Source: JAGLCW01 sp964427915
GTDB taxonomy: Bacteria; Caldisericota; Caldisericia; UBA6126
Assembly (NCBI GenBank): GCA_964427915.1
Contig: CAYRWA010000033.1
Span: 1 to 34,739 of the forward strand
Direction of reading: 5' to 3'
DNA length: 34,739 nucleotides
In this document: positions 1-8,629 of the stretch, piece by piece
Layout: the number at the start of each line of letters is the position of its first letter
Position numbering within the stretch: the stretch's first letter is position 1
Program-made: the position numbers and the translations under genes
The notes under the pieces: model-generated
Databases searched by the model: none
Told to the model about the DNA's origin: nothing
The model's input: only the letters and a program-made list of their open reading frames with translations

Positions 1-132
1 TTCATCCCCTTAGAAGAAGACAAAATGAAACTCATGATCAATTTATGGCTTATTGAAGAAGCATCTGACCCGTTTGATTGCGAAGAAATTGAAATCACAT
101 TGCAAATGAAATACAGGCCGCCTGGTCAATAA
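1..132 (+). CDS. C-terminal end of an unidentified protein (5' truncated)
   Basis: An open frame enters from the left edge and ends at a TAA at 130-132, giving the last 43 residues of a protein. The piece is acidic (LEEDK, IEEASDPFD, CEEIEIT) and ends in a basic tail, KYRPPGQ. The alternating pattern of its last 25 residues suggests a beta strand or two, but it is too short to name a family. It converges on the large glycosidase-like gene, whose stop lies 23 bases beyond. I see no hairpin terminator between them. That it is coding is inferred from the uninterrupted frame and ordinary composition; function unknown. Confidence 0.55.
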   Translation, partial: FIPLEEDKMKLMINLWLIEEASDPFDCEEIEITLQMKYRPPGQ

Positions 133-155
133 AGGGAAAGAACGATAGCAATCAA

Positions 156-3100
156 TTAGTCATCCAGCGATTGGAAATAGTCTCGAAGTATCCACCAGCT
201 GTCTTTCAATCTCTGCTGATAAGGAGGAATTGCCCACGTCCATGTTTCCCAGGTGTACGGGACAAGGGTGTCCCATTTCACAGATTGATCTCTCACAGAC
301 GTTACTGTACCGGGAAAAACATCGACCAATGTTCCCTGGGTATCTTGCACAACCGCTGTTATAAAAAATCCTGTTGTAACTTTCGTACTAAATGTATCTC
401 GCGGGGGATAATAATTGTATTTTTTCGTGTCGTCTAAAACTGTCCGACTCGTAGGATCGGTTACATTCAATCGACCCCAAGGGATTCGAATCTGTAGAAT
501 ATGGGAATCCTTCACGTTGTAATGGTGAGTACTCCCCTTAAACTCACCTTGCGAAAGACGGCTTCCATTTTCGCGAATTTCAGGGATAAAGCGACCATTT
601 TGGGTTGTTCTTTCTTTGTTAATGATGGGGTTGATAATTTCAAACTGCCCCGAATAGTCAATTTGAGATGAAAACTTCATGCGTCCAATGTTGTAACCAG
701 GATTTACTCGAAGTTCCTGAAAATGGGTAGTAAAATGAAGCAAAAATTCCATTCCTGTAGGAGAATGAAACAATAAAGATGGAGAGTATCGATAGCTACC
801 TAGTATTTTATCATAGGTATCAATCCCGATTTTAATATCGAATTGATCAAACGAAATAGGTCGATCAAAAAACAAATCCAAGTAAAGGTAAGAGGCATCG
901 TTTCTAATTTCCATTTTACGTATCATCTCATCCCTATCTTCTTCAATAACAAGACTAGGAGTTTCTGGTTTAACAGTTTCAATGGCAAGAAGTCCATAAT
1001 TTTGCTCAGGACATATTGCATTGTGCCAATATACATGGTGCTCATAAGGAATCATAAACGATTCTGTTGTCCAGGTTTTTTTCGCCCATTCATCCATCCA
1101 CTCAAAAATGCATCCACCAATATAGTGATACTTTTGGATGGCTTTCATCATTCGGATTGTCATCTCACCCTGCTGTTTCTCAGTAACACCTCCATGATGG
1201 AGTCCATCAGGGTTTTCGTGAGCAGTTCCCATGCCCGTAGCCATACCAAATTCAGCAACAAGGGCTGGATAATCCCCGTGGGTGCTCATGAATTCATCTA
1301 AATACCCAGCGTACCTAAAAGTTCCCTGCTCATCACGGTAGGATGAGTAATGAAGCTCATTGTTCATAAAATCAGGATAGTTTGGATATATGTGGTAACT
1401 ACCAAAAAATCCAGCTTCACAAGCTTTTGTCGTAACAAAATGACGGATATCAACAACTTCCATGTCATTAAACTGATTTGACTTGTCAGTAAGGTCATCC
1501 CATTCCGACTCATGCTCTAGTACATCTAGTGTGGGCCAGCTAACAAGAGAGACGGGTCGTTGCCATTTGTATTCTGTTGTTTCATAGTCCATCGTTTGGT
1601 CACATGCCCATGCAATCCAAGCTTCTGTAGGGGTTGCCTCGTCGGTAACTCCGATATAGGTGCCTGTGTACAGCTTGCCAGGATTGATTAAATTGTTTGC
1701 AGAAACCTCCATGGCTTCGAATTCGCGGCCCACAAGATATCCAAGCGTCCAGGGAGAAACATCTGCAATGTATCGCCCCCAGGCCCTTCCTGAACGTTTT
1801 GGTATCACCGCGCTTCCGTGAATTGCATCCACGCCCCAGTGTATTTCTTTAACAAAACTATCTGTATACTCTTTTGCCCAATAATCTCCATTGGGAGGAT
1901 GTTCTTCTGGCCAAATGCCTTGGAGCAGATAAATAGGCTTCGCAGGATGGTCCAGGTTGTACAAATAAAGAGCTCGATAAAAAGCAGGGTCTATGAGTGT
2001 ATAAACTCGCACAGTATTGGCATTCATCTCACCAATTTTTTCAAACCACGAATAATATACATCGTCTTCTTCTGGAAAATTTGGAAACCAGGAACCGGGT
2101 AGCGCCATACTAACATTGACGCCCTTGACAAAAAAGTTTTCCCAAGCATCGTCTTTGTAGATTTGTAAATTCTTTTGCTCCGTTTTGCTACTAAAATGGA
2201 GGCCATTACGAACTTCCACATCCTTTTTTTCTTCTGGTGGGCTAAAATCTTCGCGTTCTTTGACAACATCTTGAAGCACTTTTTTCATGAAAGGTAGGTA
2301 GCCTCTCCAGTAATACTCATAAGCTTCTCCGCGGAAATCCAAACTGAACCATTTTCGAAGAGTGTCCAGCCCATATACATGCCAAAGAAAAGAACTGGTT
2401 TTGTGATCCTCAAAGTCTCCGGCCAGGTAGTAAGCAGTATAATCCGATGTTTTTTTTCGAGTAATGGCTGGAAAAACAGAATCCAGTCCTAAGGAGTCTA
2501 ATAAATTTTGACCTTCCTCTGTAACTTCCATTGTATATTCTGCAAGAATTTCAGTTTCTTCGAAGGGCTGAATAAAGTCAAACCAATAATAGTAGGAAAT
2601 GTCTGATTTAGAGTTAAATTCTTCTGCAAACGGAGGAAGAAATGCAAAAGAGATATCTTTGTCTTTGTGAAAGTGGATCCCTTCTTCCATGACCTCTACT
2701 TGATCCCAATCCGAACACAGCACAAATCCAGGACCGGTAAACTCCCAGACAGCATTGTGTTGTTCTTCCCAATTGCGGACCATCCACACAGCAACTTCTT
2801 TGTCTCTTTCGAGATTGATAAAAAAACGCCCCATCCATCGCTTCCACTCCACACCAATAATTTTCTCAAATTGTTTTCGAGTACCCTCGTCGGTAGGTTG
2901 AGCAAACGTATTGAAACTAGTAACCAGAGTAGTATTCTGTTTCAAATTTGTGCGGAGCATAAAAAGATCTTCTCGGGACAACCCTCCGTATATAAGGGGG
3001 GATCGGTTCCCTTTTTTATTAGGAATCCAATAGTCATCTTTATATACACCATAGGTGTCAGTAAGTAGAATTAAATCAGGATCTGGCCTAGCATATACCA

Positions 3101-3437
3101 AATCTTTAATGGAGAATTCATCAGAAGATATAGGATAAAACCCGTAGTAATCTTTGTTATAGCGGTAATACGAGTGATCTATTTTTTTATCAGTGATGCG
3201 GTAATAGTTTAAAGCCCACATAGTACCGCGATGCTCTCGATATTCCTGGGTGGGGACAGTCTTGTCTAGTATCCAAATATGGAGTTTGTGGTATGGCTGG
3301 AGAGACCATAGTAAAATGGGAGTAAGGACAAGAACAAAAGCAATAGCAGAAAAAATGAGAGCAGCCATTTTTGTTTCTGAAAACGTTCTTTTCTTTTTTT
3401 GTGATGGATTTTTGGAAAGATTCTTATGTGCGTCCAT
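156..3437 (-). CDS. Membrane-anchored glycoside hydrolase-like protein
   Basis: A 1093-residue protein, last in a three-gene operon with a glycosyltransferase and a HEAT protein. A basic N-terminus is followed by one membrane segment (about 24-46) with no cleavage site, so it is probably an anchored ectoprotein. Residues about 115-275 resemble a glutamine-amidotransferase-like fold of the kind attached to glycosidases. Residues about 434-800 look like a TIM-barrel glycosidase: FVKGVNVS near 437-443, NTVRVYT near 474-480, GREFEAMEV near 570-578 with candidate acid/base Glu572 or Glu574, and ALVAEFG near 725-731 with candidate nucleophile Glu729. Residues about 838-1068 resemble a CBM9-like beta sandwich. 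The ATG at 3435-3437 follows AAAGAGGTTGT, a good ribosome site. A role in trimming or modifying the polymer made by the neighbouring synthase is inference. I cannot assign a GH family number. Confidence 0.75.
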   Translation of the reverse strand: MDAHKNLSKNPSQKKKRTFSETKMAALIFSAIAFVLVLTPILLWSLQPYHKLHIWILDKTVPTQEYREHRGTMWALNYYRITDKKIDHSYYRYNKDYYGFYPISSDEFSIKDLVYARPDPDLILLTDTYGVYKDDYWIPNKKGNRSPLIYGGLSREDLFMLRTNLKQNTTLVTSFNTFAQPTDEGTRKQFEKIIGVEWKRWMGRFFINLERDKEVAVWMVRNWEEQHNAVWEFTGPGFVLCSDWDQVEVMEEGIHFHKDKDISFAFLPPFAEEFNSKSDISYYYWFDFIQPFEETEILAEYTMEVTEEGQNLLDSLGLDSVFPAITRKKTSDYTAYYLAGDFEDHKTSSFLWHVYGLDTLRKWFSLDFRGEAYEYYWRGYLPFMKKVLQDVVKEREDFSPPEEKKDVEVRNGLHFSSKTEQKNLQIYKDDAWENFFVKGVNVSMALPGSWFPNFPEEDDVYYSWFEKIGEMNANTVRVYTLIDPAFYRALYLYNLDHPAKPIYLLQGIWPEEHPPNGDYWAKEYTDSFVKEIHWGVDAIHGSAVIPKRSGRAWGRYIADVSPWTLGYLVGREFEAMEVSANNLINPGKLYTGTYIGVTDEATPTEAWIAWACDQTMDYETTEYKWQRPVSLVSWPTLDVLEHESEWDDLTDKSNQFNDMEVVDIRHFVTTKACEAGFFGSYHIYPNYPDFMNNELHYSSYRDEQGTFRYAGYLDEFMSTHGDYPALVAEFGMATGMGTAHENPDGLHHGGVTEKQQGEMTIRMMKAIQKYHYIGGCIFEWMDEWAKKTWTTESFMIPYEHHVYWHNAICPEQNYGLLAIETVKPETPSLVIEEDRDEMIRKMEIRNDASYLYLDLFFDRPISFDQFDIKIGIDTYDKILGSYRYSPSLLFHSPTGMEFLLHFTTHFQELRVNPGYNIGRMKFSSQIDYSGQFEIINPIINKERTTQNGRFIPEIRENGSRLSQGEFKGSTHHYNVKDSHILQIRIPWGRLNVTDPTSRTVLDDTKKYNYYPPRDTFSTKVTTGFFITAVVQDTQGTLVDVFPGTVTSVRDQSVKWDTLVPYTWETWTWAIPPYQQRLKDSWWILRDYFQSLDD

Positions 3438-3457
3438 ACAACCTCTTTGCTTTCATA

Positions 3458-4861
3458 TTAATCTCTTTTTTTCTCAAGGTCGCTTGCAAAGGTTCTTCGT
3501 TGGATGACCCCCCATTTTTGTCTTCTACTAGGTCTAATAAAAAAGGCTTGGAGCCGGAAGAAAGCCTGCATGGGTCGGTACCAAAATTGGTCAAAAATAG
3601 AATACAAGATTAAAGCAGCAATTTCACCTACTTTGCTATAGCGCTGATAGGAAAACTCTTCCATGACAATAGAGGAAACGGAAAAGAAAAAACCAAACAG
3701 AAGAGCCATAAGAAACACAATGCCGACAATATAAGAAACCGCGCCAGAAAAGAGTAAAAGAATAAAGATTAAATATCCTAAAAATTCAAATAAAGGAGCT
3801 GCCATTTCAAAAAACCAATAATACGGAATGGCAAATAGCCCTACAGATCCATATCTCGGATTGAACAACATTTTCTTATGAATCCATAGCGAATCAATTA
3901 AACCAATATGCCAACGTATTCTTTGGGAACGTAGGCTTCCAAAATCATTGGGCACCTGCGACCAGCACTCTGCATTCGGTATAAAATCGATGTAGTATCT
4001 CACGCGTTTCCGGCGTAAGTATTCATGAATACGCAGAGTAATTTCCATGTCTTCCCCAATCGTGTTTCGATACCCGCCGATCTTCTCTACAATATCTTTA
4101 CGAAACAAACCAAAAGCACCCGAAATGATGGCTAAACAGTTAAATTTTTCCATGCCGATGCGGTTGGATAGAAATGCACGCAGATACTCAATAATTTGAT
4201 ATCGGACAAGCCGATTGCTGGGAAGATGTATTGCTTTGACTTCTCCATTTTCAATATCACATCCATTGGCTACTCTGACTATGCCACCAACAGCAACAAC
4301 ATCTTCTTTCAGCAAAAATGGCTTTACCATTCTCATGAGAGCATTCTTTTCTATGACGCTGTCGGCATCAATGGAACAAAACAAAGGATGAGAAGACATA
4401 TTGATTCCTGCATTCAGGGCATCGGCTTTTCCGCCATTGTATTTATCGATTAACAACAAATTGTTATATTTGTAACTGGAGTATACAGCTTTGATTCTTT
4501 CTGTAGGAATATCCCCATGGGGAAGAATATCAACGCGGCGAAGCTGGTACTCATCAATGACATATTTCAACGTATGATCTCTGGATCCATCGTTCACAAC
4601 AACAATTTCAAAATTTGGATAGGAGAGAGAAAGAAGAGAGTGAATCGTATCACAAATTGTATCTTCTTCATTGAACGCTGGAATAATAATGGATATTGGC
4701 AATGCATGGACTTCTTCAAAAGGAAATCCCGTTCGTTCTTCTCTGTTGAAGTGGAGAAGACGCGAAAATGAGACAACAATCAAAAAAATATATTGCACAC
4801 AGATAAGGATAAAGTATATAAAAACAATCCAGCTGAGAACAATGAAAATTTTAACTAGCAT
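3458..4861 (-). CDS. Processive family-2 glycosyltransferase (polysaccharide synthase-like)
   Basis: A 467-residue membrane glycosyltransferase of the GT2 family, related to hyaluronan, PgaC and cellulose-type synthases. One N-terminal membrane segment (about 4-34) precedes a GT-A domain. Visible motifs are PAFNEE (61-66), DGS (91-93), KYNGGKADALN (140-150), the metal-binding DAD (165-167), GED (269-271, catalytic-base region) and QRIRW (313-317), the signature of processive synthases. Several membrane segments follow between about 340 and 430, with a basic cytosolic tail. The ATG overlaps the end of the upstream HEAT gene by 11 bases, and the glycosidase-like gene starts 20 bases downstream, so the three are probably co-transcribed. 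It presumably extends a polysaccharide from nucleotide sugars and passes it across the membrane; the sugar cannot be read from the sequence. Confidence 0.88.
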   Translation of the reverse strand: MLVKIFIVLSWIVFIYFILICVQYIFLIVVSFSRLLHFNREERTGFPFEEVHALPISIIIPAFNEEDTICDTIHSLLSLSYPNFEIVVVNDGSRDHTLKYVIDEYQLRRVDILPHGDIPTERIKAVYSSYKYNNLLLIDKYNGGKADALNAGINMSSHPLFCSIDADSVIEKNALMRMVKPFLLKEDVVAVGGIVRVANGCDIENGEVKAIHLPSNRLVRYQIIEYLRAFLSNRIGMEKFNCLAIISGAFGLFRKDIVEKIGGYRNTIGEDMEITLRIHEYLRRKRVRYYIDFIPNAECWSQVPNDFGSLRSQRIRWHIGLIDSLWIHKKMLFNPRYGSVGLFAIPYYWFFEMAAPLFEFLGYLIFILLLFSGAVSYIVGIVFLMALLFGFFFSVSSIVMEEFSYQRYSKVGEIAALILYSIFDQFWYRPMQAFFRLQAFFIRPSRRQKWGVIQRRTFASDLEKKRD

Positions 4862-6002
4862 TTAAAGCCCTATCCTGATTTGCATATTGCTCTTGCTTAA
4901 ACCGATCGATAAGAACTGACATATTGGGTATTTCAGAAATAATTTGGTAAATCAAATAATAGGTGGAGGGATATTTGGAGAGAAATTCTGTATTCATCGA
5001 CAACATAAAAATCTGCCGGTAACCATCTTCCCCCATTTTTGACAACGATTCAAAAGAAGCCAAACGAACCCAATAGTTAGTATGCTGTGCTAAATGGTAC
5101 AATAAAGACAAAGCTCGGTGCTCAGGTGGAAATTTAGAGCAACAATCAGCGACAGCAGCTAACACAAGTGGATTTTCCCACGTATTGGCTGCATGCAAAA
5201 TAATATCAAGTGCTTGTGGTTGGCGCGTATCACTTATAACGTCTAACGCCACTATAGCAACTTCTTCTGTATCATCAACATAGCTTTTTAGCTGGTCAAT
5301 AATGACTTGATTCTGAATGCGAAGCTTCTTTTCTAGAAATCGAAACCGAGTTGTATAGCCAATGACTCTTTGTTTCATTGCATTTAGGAGGATAATTTTC
5401 TCTCGTTGAGAAGTTTGCTTCTCAAGTTCTTCTAATAGAAGATTGATCGAAGGTTGCATTGTGGAAATGATTTCCATTAATCGTTGCTTTGTGATCTTGG
5501 TTTCTAGTAAAAGATCGATCACGACTCTTTTTTGATATGATTCTAAGGATATGTAGGAAAGGGCATATCCTGCTCGGTATGATAGCTCAATATCGTCGGA
5601 TTGAAGTAGCCGACACAGATAGTCATAGGAAGTAGGAGATTTAATAATGGATAAATCTTTTAAAGCTTGTCGATCTGCGTTTCTTTCTACTCTTTCCATC
5701 ATCTCTTGAGTAAAATTCATTTCATCGAATATGCCGTGGAAATCATACCCATTCTCTACTACCATTTCTTTCAAAACATCGTAAATGTATTGTCTTTTTT
5801 TGGCATCACTAAAATAGTATCTAAATTCTTCTGGAGCCAAAGAAAACAACTTGTCTTCGATTTCTTCATAAATACTTTGCTTAATTTCAGCGGCTTTTCT
5901 TGTTTTGATTTGCAATATGTACTTTCTGATCAATACAAAAACAACCAGAAAGGCAACCACAATTGAAACAATAATAACAATGCCAATGATTATTCTCTGC
6001 AC
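4851..6002 (-). CDS. Membrane-anchored HEAT-repeat protein
   Basis: First gene of the polysaccharide operon. A very hydrophobic N-terminal segment (about residues 4-26) anchors an otherwise soluble alpha-helical protein. The C-terminal two thirds hold degenerate HEAT/armadillo-like repeats with the usual pattern of leucine-rich paired helices, for example around YDYLCRLLQSDDIELSYRAG and YWVRLASFESLSKMG. I place the start at the GTG at 6000-6002, giving 383 residues. A GGGAG ribosome site lies 5 bases upstream of it, whereas a TTG 12 bases further upstream has no ribosome site. HEAT solenoids are usually protein-interaction scaffolds. By position, this one may organise or regulate the downstream synthase, but nothing in the sequence proves that. 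Confidence 0.78.
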   Translation of the reverse strand: MQRIIIGIVIIVSIVVAFLVVFVLIRKYILQIKTRKAAEIKQSIYEEIEDKLFSLAPEEFRYYFSDAKKRQYIYDVLKEMVVENGYDFHGIFDEMNFTQEMMERVERNADRQALKDLSIIKSPTSYDYLCRLLQSDDIELSYRAGYALSYISLESYQKRVVIDLLLETKITKQRLMEIISTMQPSINLLLEELEKQTSQREKIILLNAMKQRVIGYTTRFRFLEKKLRIQNQVIIDQLKSYVDDTEEVAIVALDVISDTRQPQALDIILHAANTWENPLVLAAVADCCSKFPPEHRALSLLYHLAQHTNYWVRLASFESLSKMGEDGYRQIFMLSMNTEFLSKYPSTYYLIYQIISEIPNMSVLIDRFKQEQYANQDRALNAS

Positions 6003-6007
6003 AATTT

Positions 6008-6012
6008 CTCCC
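6008..6012 (-). promoter_or_regulatory. Ribosome binding site that selects a GTG start
   Basis: GGGAG on the minus strand lies 5 bases before the GTG at 6000-6002. It overlaps the upstream TTG codon, which therefore cannot use it. This supports GTG as the start of the HEAT-repeat protein. Confidence 0.6.
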
Positions 6013-6030
6013 AAAGCACGATATATCGTT

Positions 6031-6036
6031 AGTATA
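6031..6036 (-). promoter_or_regulatory. Candidate extended -10 promoter for the polysaccharide operon
   Basis: On the minus strand TGATATACT reads as an extended -10 (TG, one base, TATACT). It lies 28 bases upstream of the GTG start, in the 75-base gap after the dehydrogenase gene. I see no convincing -35 box. The position suits a short leader carrying the GGGAG site. Confidence 0.4.
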
Positions 6037-6077
6037 TCATGAAATCTTTTGGTTCCATAGGTTTTTGTGAAACTTTT

Positions 6078-7148
6078 TTACAAATTTAACACAAATTGTT
6101 CTGCAATTTTTTTCAGTTCTATATAGGTAGGTATATCAAGTTTGATTCCATTTTTCAATGCATCCTCTCTAGAACGATATTCCATCTCATTATGAATAAA
6201 AATTTCTGAGTGGTCAATGGATGGTTCGGATTGTTTAATCTCCATAGCGATCTGATGAATATGTTCCATTAGTGCATCGCTGTCACCAAAAAGATCCAGT
6301 CGAATGGCCATAAAGAAATGGCTAATATTTCCATGCTCCTTGTAGGTATGAAGTGAAGATGCTCCCAAGCTCAAACCTGCCGTTAACAATTCAGCAATAA
6401 ACGACAGTCCAAAGCCCTTGTGCCCTCCAAATGTAGTTGTTTCTCCTCCCAAAGGTACAATTCCACCCCCTGCATGCTTTTTAAGATTATCCAATACCTT
6501 TGCTGGATCATCTGTAGACTTTCCATTTGCATCCACAGCCCAGCCGTGTGGAATCGACTTTTTGTTCCGAGAAAACACTTCTAGTTTGCCTCGTGAAACT
6601 ACACTTGTGGCCATATCTAGCATAATAGGAGAAGAATAGTAACTGGGAATGGCAACCGCGATTGGATTGGTACCTAAAACTGCTTGCGACCCAAATGTTG
6701 GGACAACCAATGGAGCTGTATTGGAGGAACTCAACCCAATCATTTCATTTTTCATGATTTGCTCTGCCCAATAGCCGGCAATACCATAGTGATTTGAATT
6801 CCGTACAACAGAAATGCCCATTCCGTTTTTTTGAGCCATTTGGACTGCTTTTTCACATACAATTTTGGCAACATACTGGCCCACTCCATGATGGCCATCG
6901 TACACAGCAGAAACGCCCGTATTAAAAAGAAGTTCAGGTTCCGCTTCAGGTTGGATCAATCCTTTTTGTATATGGTCGATATATCGAGGAAGACGTGCCA
7001 CACCATGAGAAGATATTCCCCGCATATCAGCTTCAAGGCAAACATCTGCCACAGCAGACGCCTGAAACTCTTTGCAGCCGACTTGCTGCAAAACTTTCAT
7101 TAAAAAATCGTTCAGTTGTTCTCTTGAAATCCTTTTTTGTTCAAACAT
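6078..7148 (-). CDS. Malate/L-lactate dehydrogenase family (Ldh_2) oxidoreductase
   Basis: A 356-residue NAD(P)-dependent 2-hydroxyacid dehydrogenase of the Ldh_2 family, unrelated in fold to classical lactate/malate dehydrogenases. Family signatures are RGISSHGVARLPRY (43-56, with His48), RNSNHYGIAGYW (116-127, with the likely catalytic His120), GTNPIAVAIP, LDMATSVVSRGK and GGHKGFGLS. Length is normal. The ATG at 7146-7148 has GGGAG 8 bases upstream. It starts 14 bases after the malic enzyme gene, and together they could interconvert malate, oxaloacetate and pyruvate. Family members also act on lactate, ureidoglycolate, sulfolactate or 2,3-diketogulonate. Malate is favoured here only by the neighbour, so substrate is uncertain. 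Confidence 0.88.
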   Translation of the reverse strand: MFEQKRISREQLNDFLMKVLQQVGCKEFQASAVADVCLEADMRGISSHGVARLPRYIDHIQKGLIQPEAEPELLFNTGVSAVYDGHHGVGQYVAKIVCEKAVQMAQKNGMGISVVRNSNHYGIAGYWAEQIMKNEMIGLSSSNTAPLVVPTFGSQAVLGTNPIAVAIPSYYSSPIMLDMATSVVSRGKLEVFSRNKKSIPHGWAVDANGKSTDDPAKVLDNLKKHAGGGIVPLGGETTTFGGHKGFGLSFIAELLTAGLSLGASSLHTYKEHGNISHFFMAIRLDLFGDSDALMEHIHQIAMEIKQSEPSIDHSEIFIHNEMEYRSREDALKNGIKLDIPTYIELKKIAEQFVLNL

Positions 7149-7162
7149 CTACTAGTCTCCCC

Positions 7163-8629
7163 CTAGGATTGCTGCCTGTGAAGCTCCTCCAAAGACCACT
7201 GCAATGCATCTTGCAGAAGACTTTGGGGAATCTGTTGAATCCAGCCAGCATCCATCATATCTTTCATCATGGAACGGACAGTTCGAATATCTGCCAGCGC
7301 TTCATCATATACATCTTGCCATGTTTTCTGTATTCTTGATATTCCCGATTGAACAGCCTCTGTAGCAACCTGTGCAGCTTGATAAGGATACACTTCCATA
7401 TCATCCATTTTGCATATCACTTGTTCAGCATGGATTCCTTTTTTTCGAGAATACTCTGCAATTGCTTTTGCAGCTGCAATTGCCATCGAATCTGTTATTT
7501 TTTTTGCCCTAACGAGCAAGGCGCCTTTCAGTATGCCTGGGAAGCACAAAGAGTTGTTAATTTGATTGGGAAAATCCCCTCGACCTGTTCCCACGATAAA
7601 AGCTCCTGCCTCTTTGGCTTCATAAGGATACATTTCAGGAACTGGGTTGGCGCAAGCAAATAGGATTGATTTCTCTGCCATTCTTGCTACCCAGTCCTTT
7701 TTTATAACACCTGGTCCTGGTTTGGAACATGATATCAGAACATCTGCCCCCACAAGAGCTTCTTGTAGCGTTTGGTAATTCCCTGGATTGGTCGTCTCAC
7801 ATATCGCCTTGTGGGCGTAATATCGAGCATCTTCCATAAAATCTTTTCGAGAAGAATTTAATGGCCCTTGAATATCAAACATCGCGATGTTTTCTGGTTT
7901 TGCTCCCGCAGCTAAAATGAGTCTAGCATTTGCTATATTGGCAGCACCAGCACCATTAAACACAATGCGAACCTGATCTATGGTTTTGCCAGCAAGAAGT
8001 AGGGAATTGATCAAACCTGCCAGTATAAGACAAGCCGTTCCTTGCTGATCATCGTGCCAAACTGGAATATCACATTCGTCTCGCAATGTATCCAACACCT
8101 CATAACAATTTGGTTGTGAAATATCCTCTAAGTTAATAGCCCCGTAACTATGTTGGATCCGTTTTACAAACTCAATAATAATAGAGGGATCTGGCTGTCC
8201 TTCAGCGTTTCTGCTGTCCATACACAACGCATTTGCATCGACCCCTCCAAGATATTTCATCAAAAAGGCTTTTCCCTCCATAACACCTAAACCGCCCGGA
8301 GGAGTAACATCGCCATCTCCTAGCACGCGAGTAGAATCGGAAACGATGCCTACCAAATTTCCTCGATTCGTTAAGGTAAAAGACATATCGTTGTGGTCCC
8401 GAATCGTTGTAGAAATGTTTGAAATACCAGGTGTATACCAGGCATTAAACCAATTAAACCCAAACACACCAGCCTTGGGAAATGTTTGCATTTTACCTTT
8501 GTAAAAAGAATGAGCCTCCAGCGACAGCTTTTTATAAAACAAAGTTTTAACTCTTGCTTTTTGTTCTTCTGTCAAATTTTCTGGTAGAACATCTCCTACA
8601 TTGTCTAATGAAATATGTAATTTTTTCAT
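7163..8629 (-). CDS. Malic enzyme, NAD(P)-dependent, decarboxylating
   Basis: A 488-residue malic enzyme that converts malate to pyruvate and CO2 with reduction of NAD(P). Expected catalytic features are visible: Tyr65 in NAWYTPGIS, Lys125 in FLMKYLGG, the metal ligands Glu168-Asp169 in INLEDIS and Asp193/Asp194 in VWHDDQQGTA, and the dinucleotide-binding loop NGAGAANIA (225-233). A later conserved stretch is ACANPVPEMYP. The start is the ATG at 8627-8629, preceded by AAGGAGACGCA; an upstream in-frame ATG would overlap the previous gene for no reason. Its ATG overlaps the TGA of the upstream gene (ATGA), implying translational coupling. Cofactor preference cannot be read with confidence. Confidence 0.93.
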   Translation of the reverse strand: MKKLHISLDNVGDVLPENLTEEQKARVKTLFYKKLSLEAHSFYKGKMQTFPKAGVFGFNWFNAWYTPGISNISTTIRDHNDMSFTLTNRGNLVGIVSDSTRVLGDGDVTPPGGLGVMEGKAFLMKYLGGVDANALCMDSRNAEGQPDPSIIIEFVKRIQHSYGAINLEDISQPNCYEVLDTLRDECDIPVWHDDQQGTACLILAGLINSLLLAGKTIDQVRIVFNGAGAANIANARLILAAGAKPENIAMFDIQGPLNSSRKDFMEDARYYAHKAICETTNPGNYQTLQEALVGADVLISCSKPGPGVIKKDWVARMAEKSILFACANPVPEMYPYEAKEAGAFIVGTGRGDFPNQINNSLCFPGILKGALLVRAKKITDSMAIAAAKAIAEYSRKKGIHAEQVICKMDDMEVYPYQAAQVATEAVQSGISRIQKTWQDVYDEALADIRTVRSMMKDMMDAGWIQQIPQSLLQDALQWSLEELHRQQS

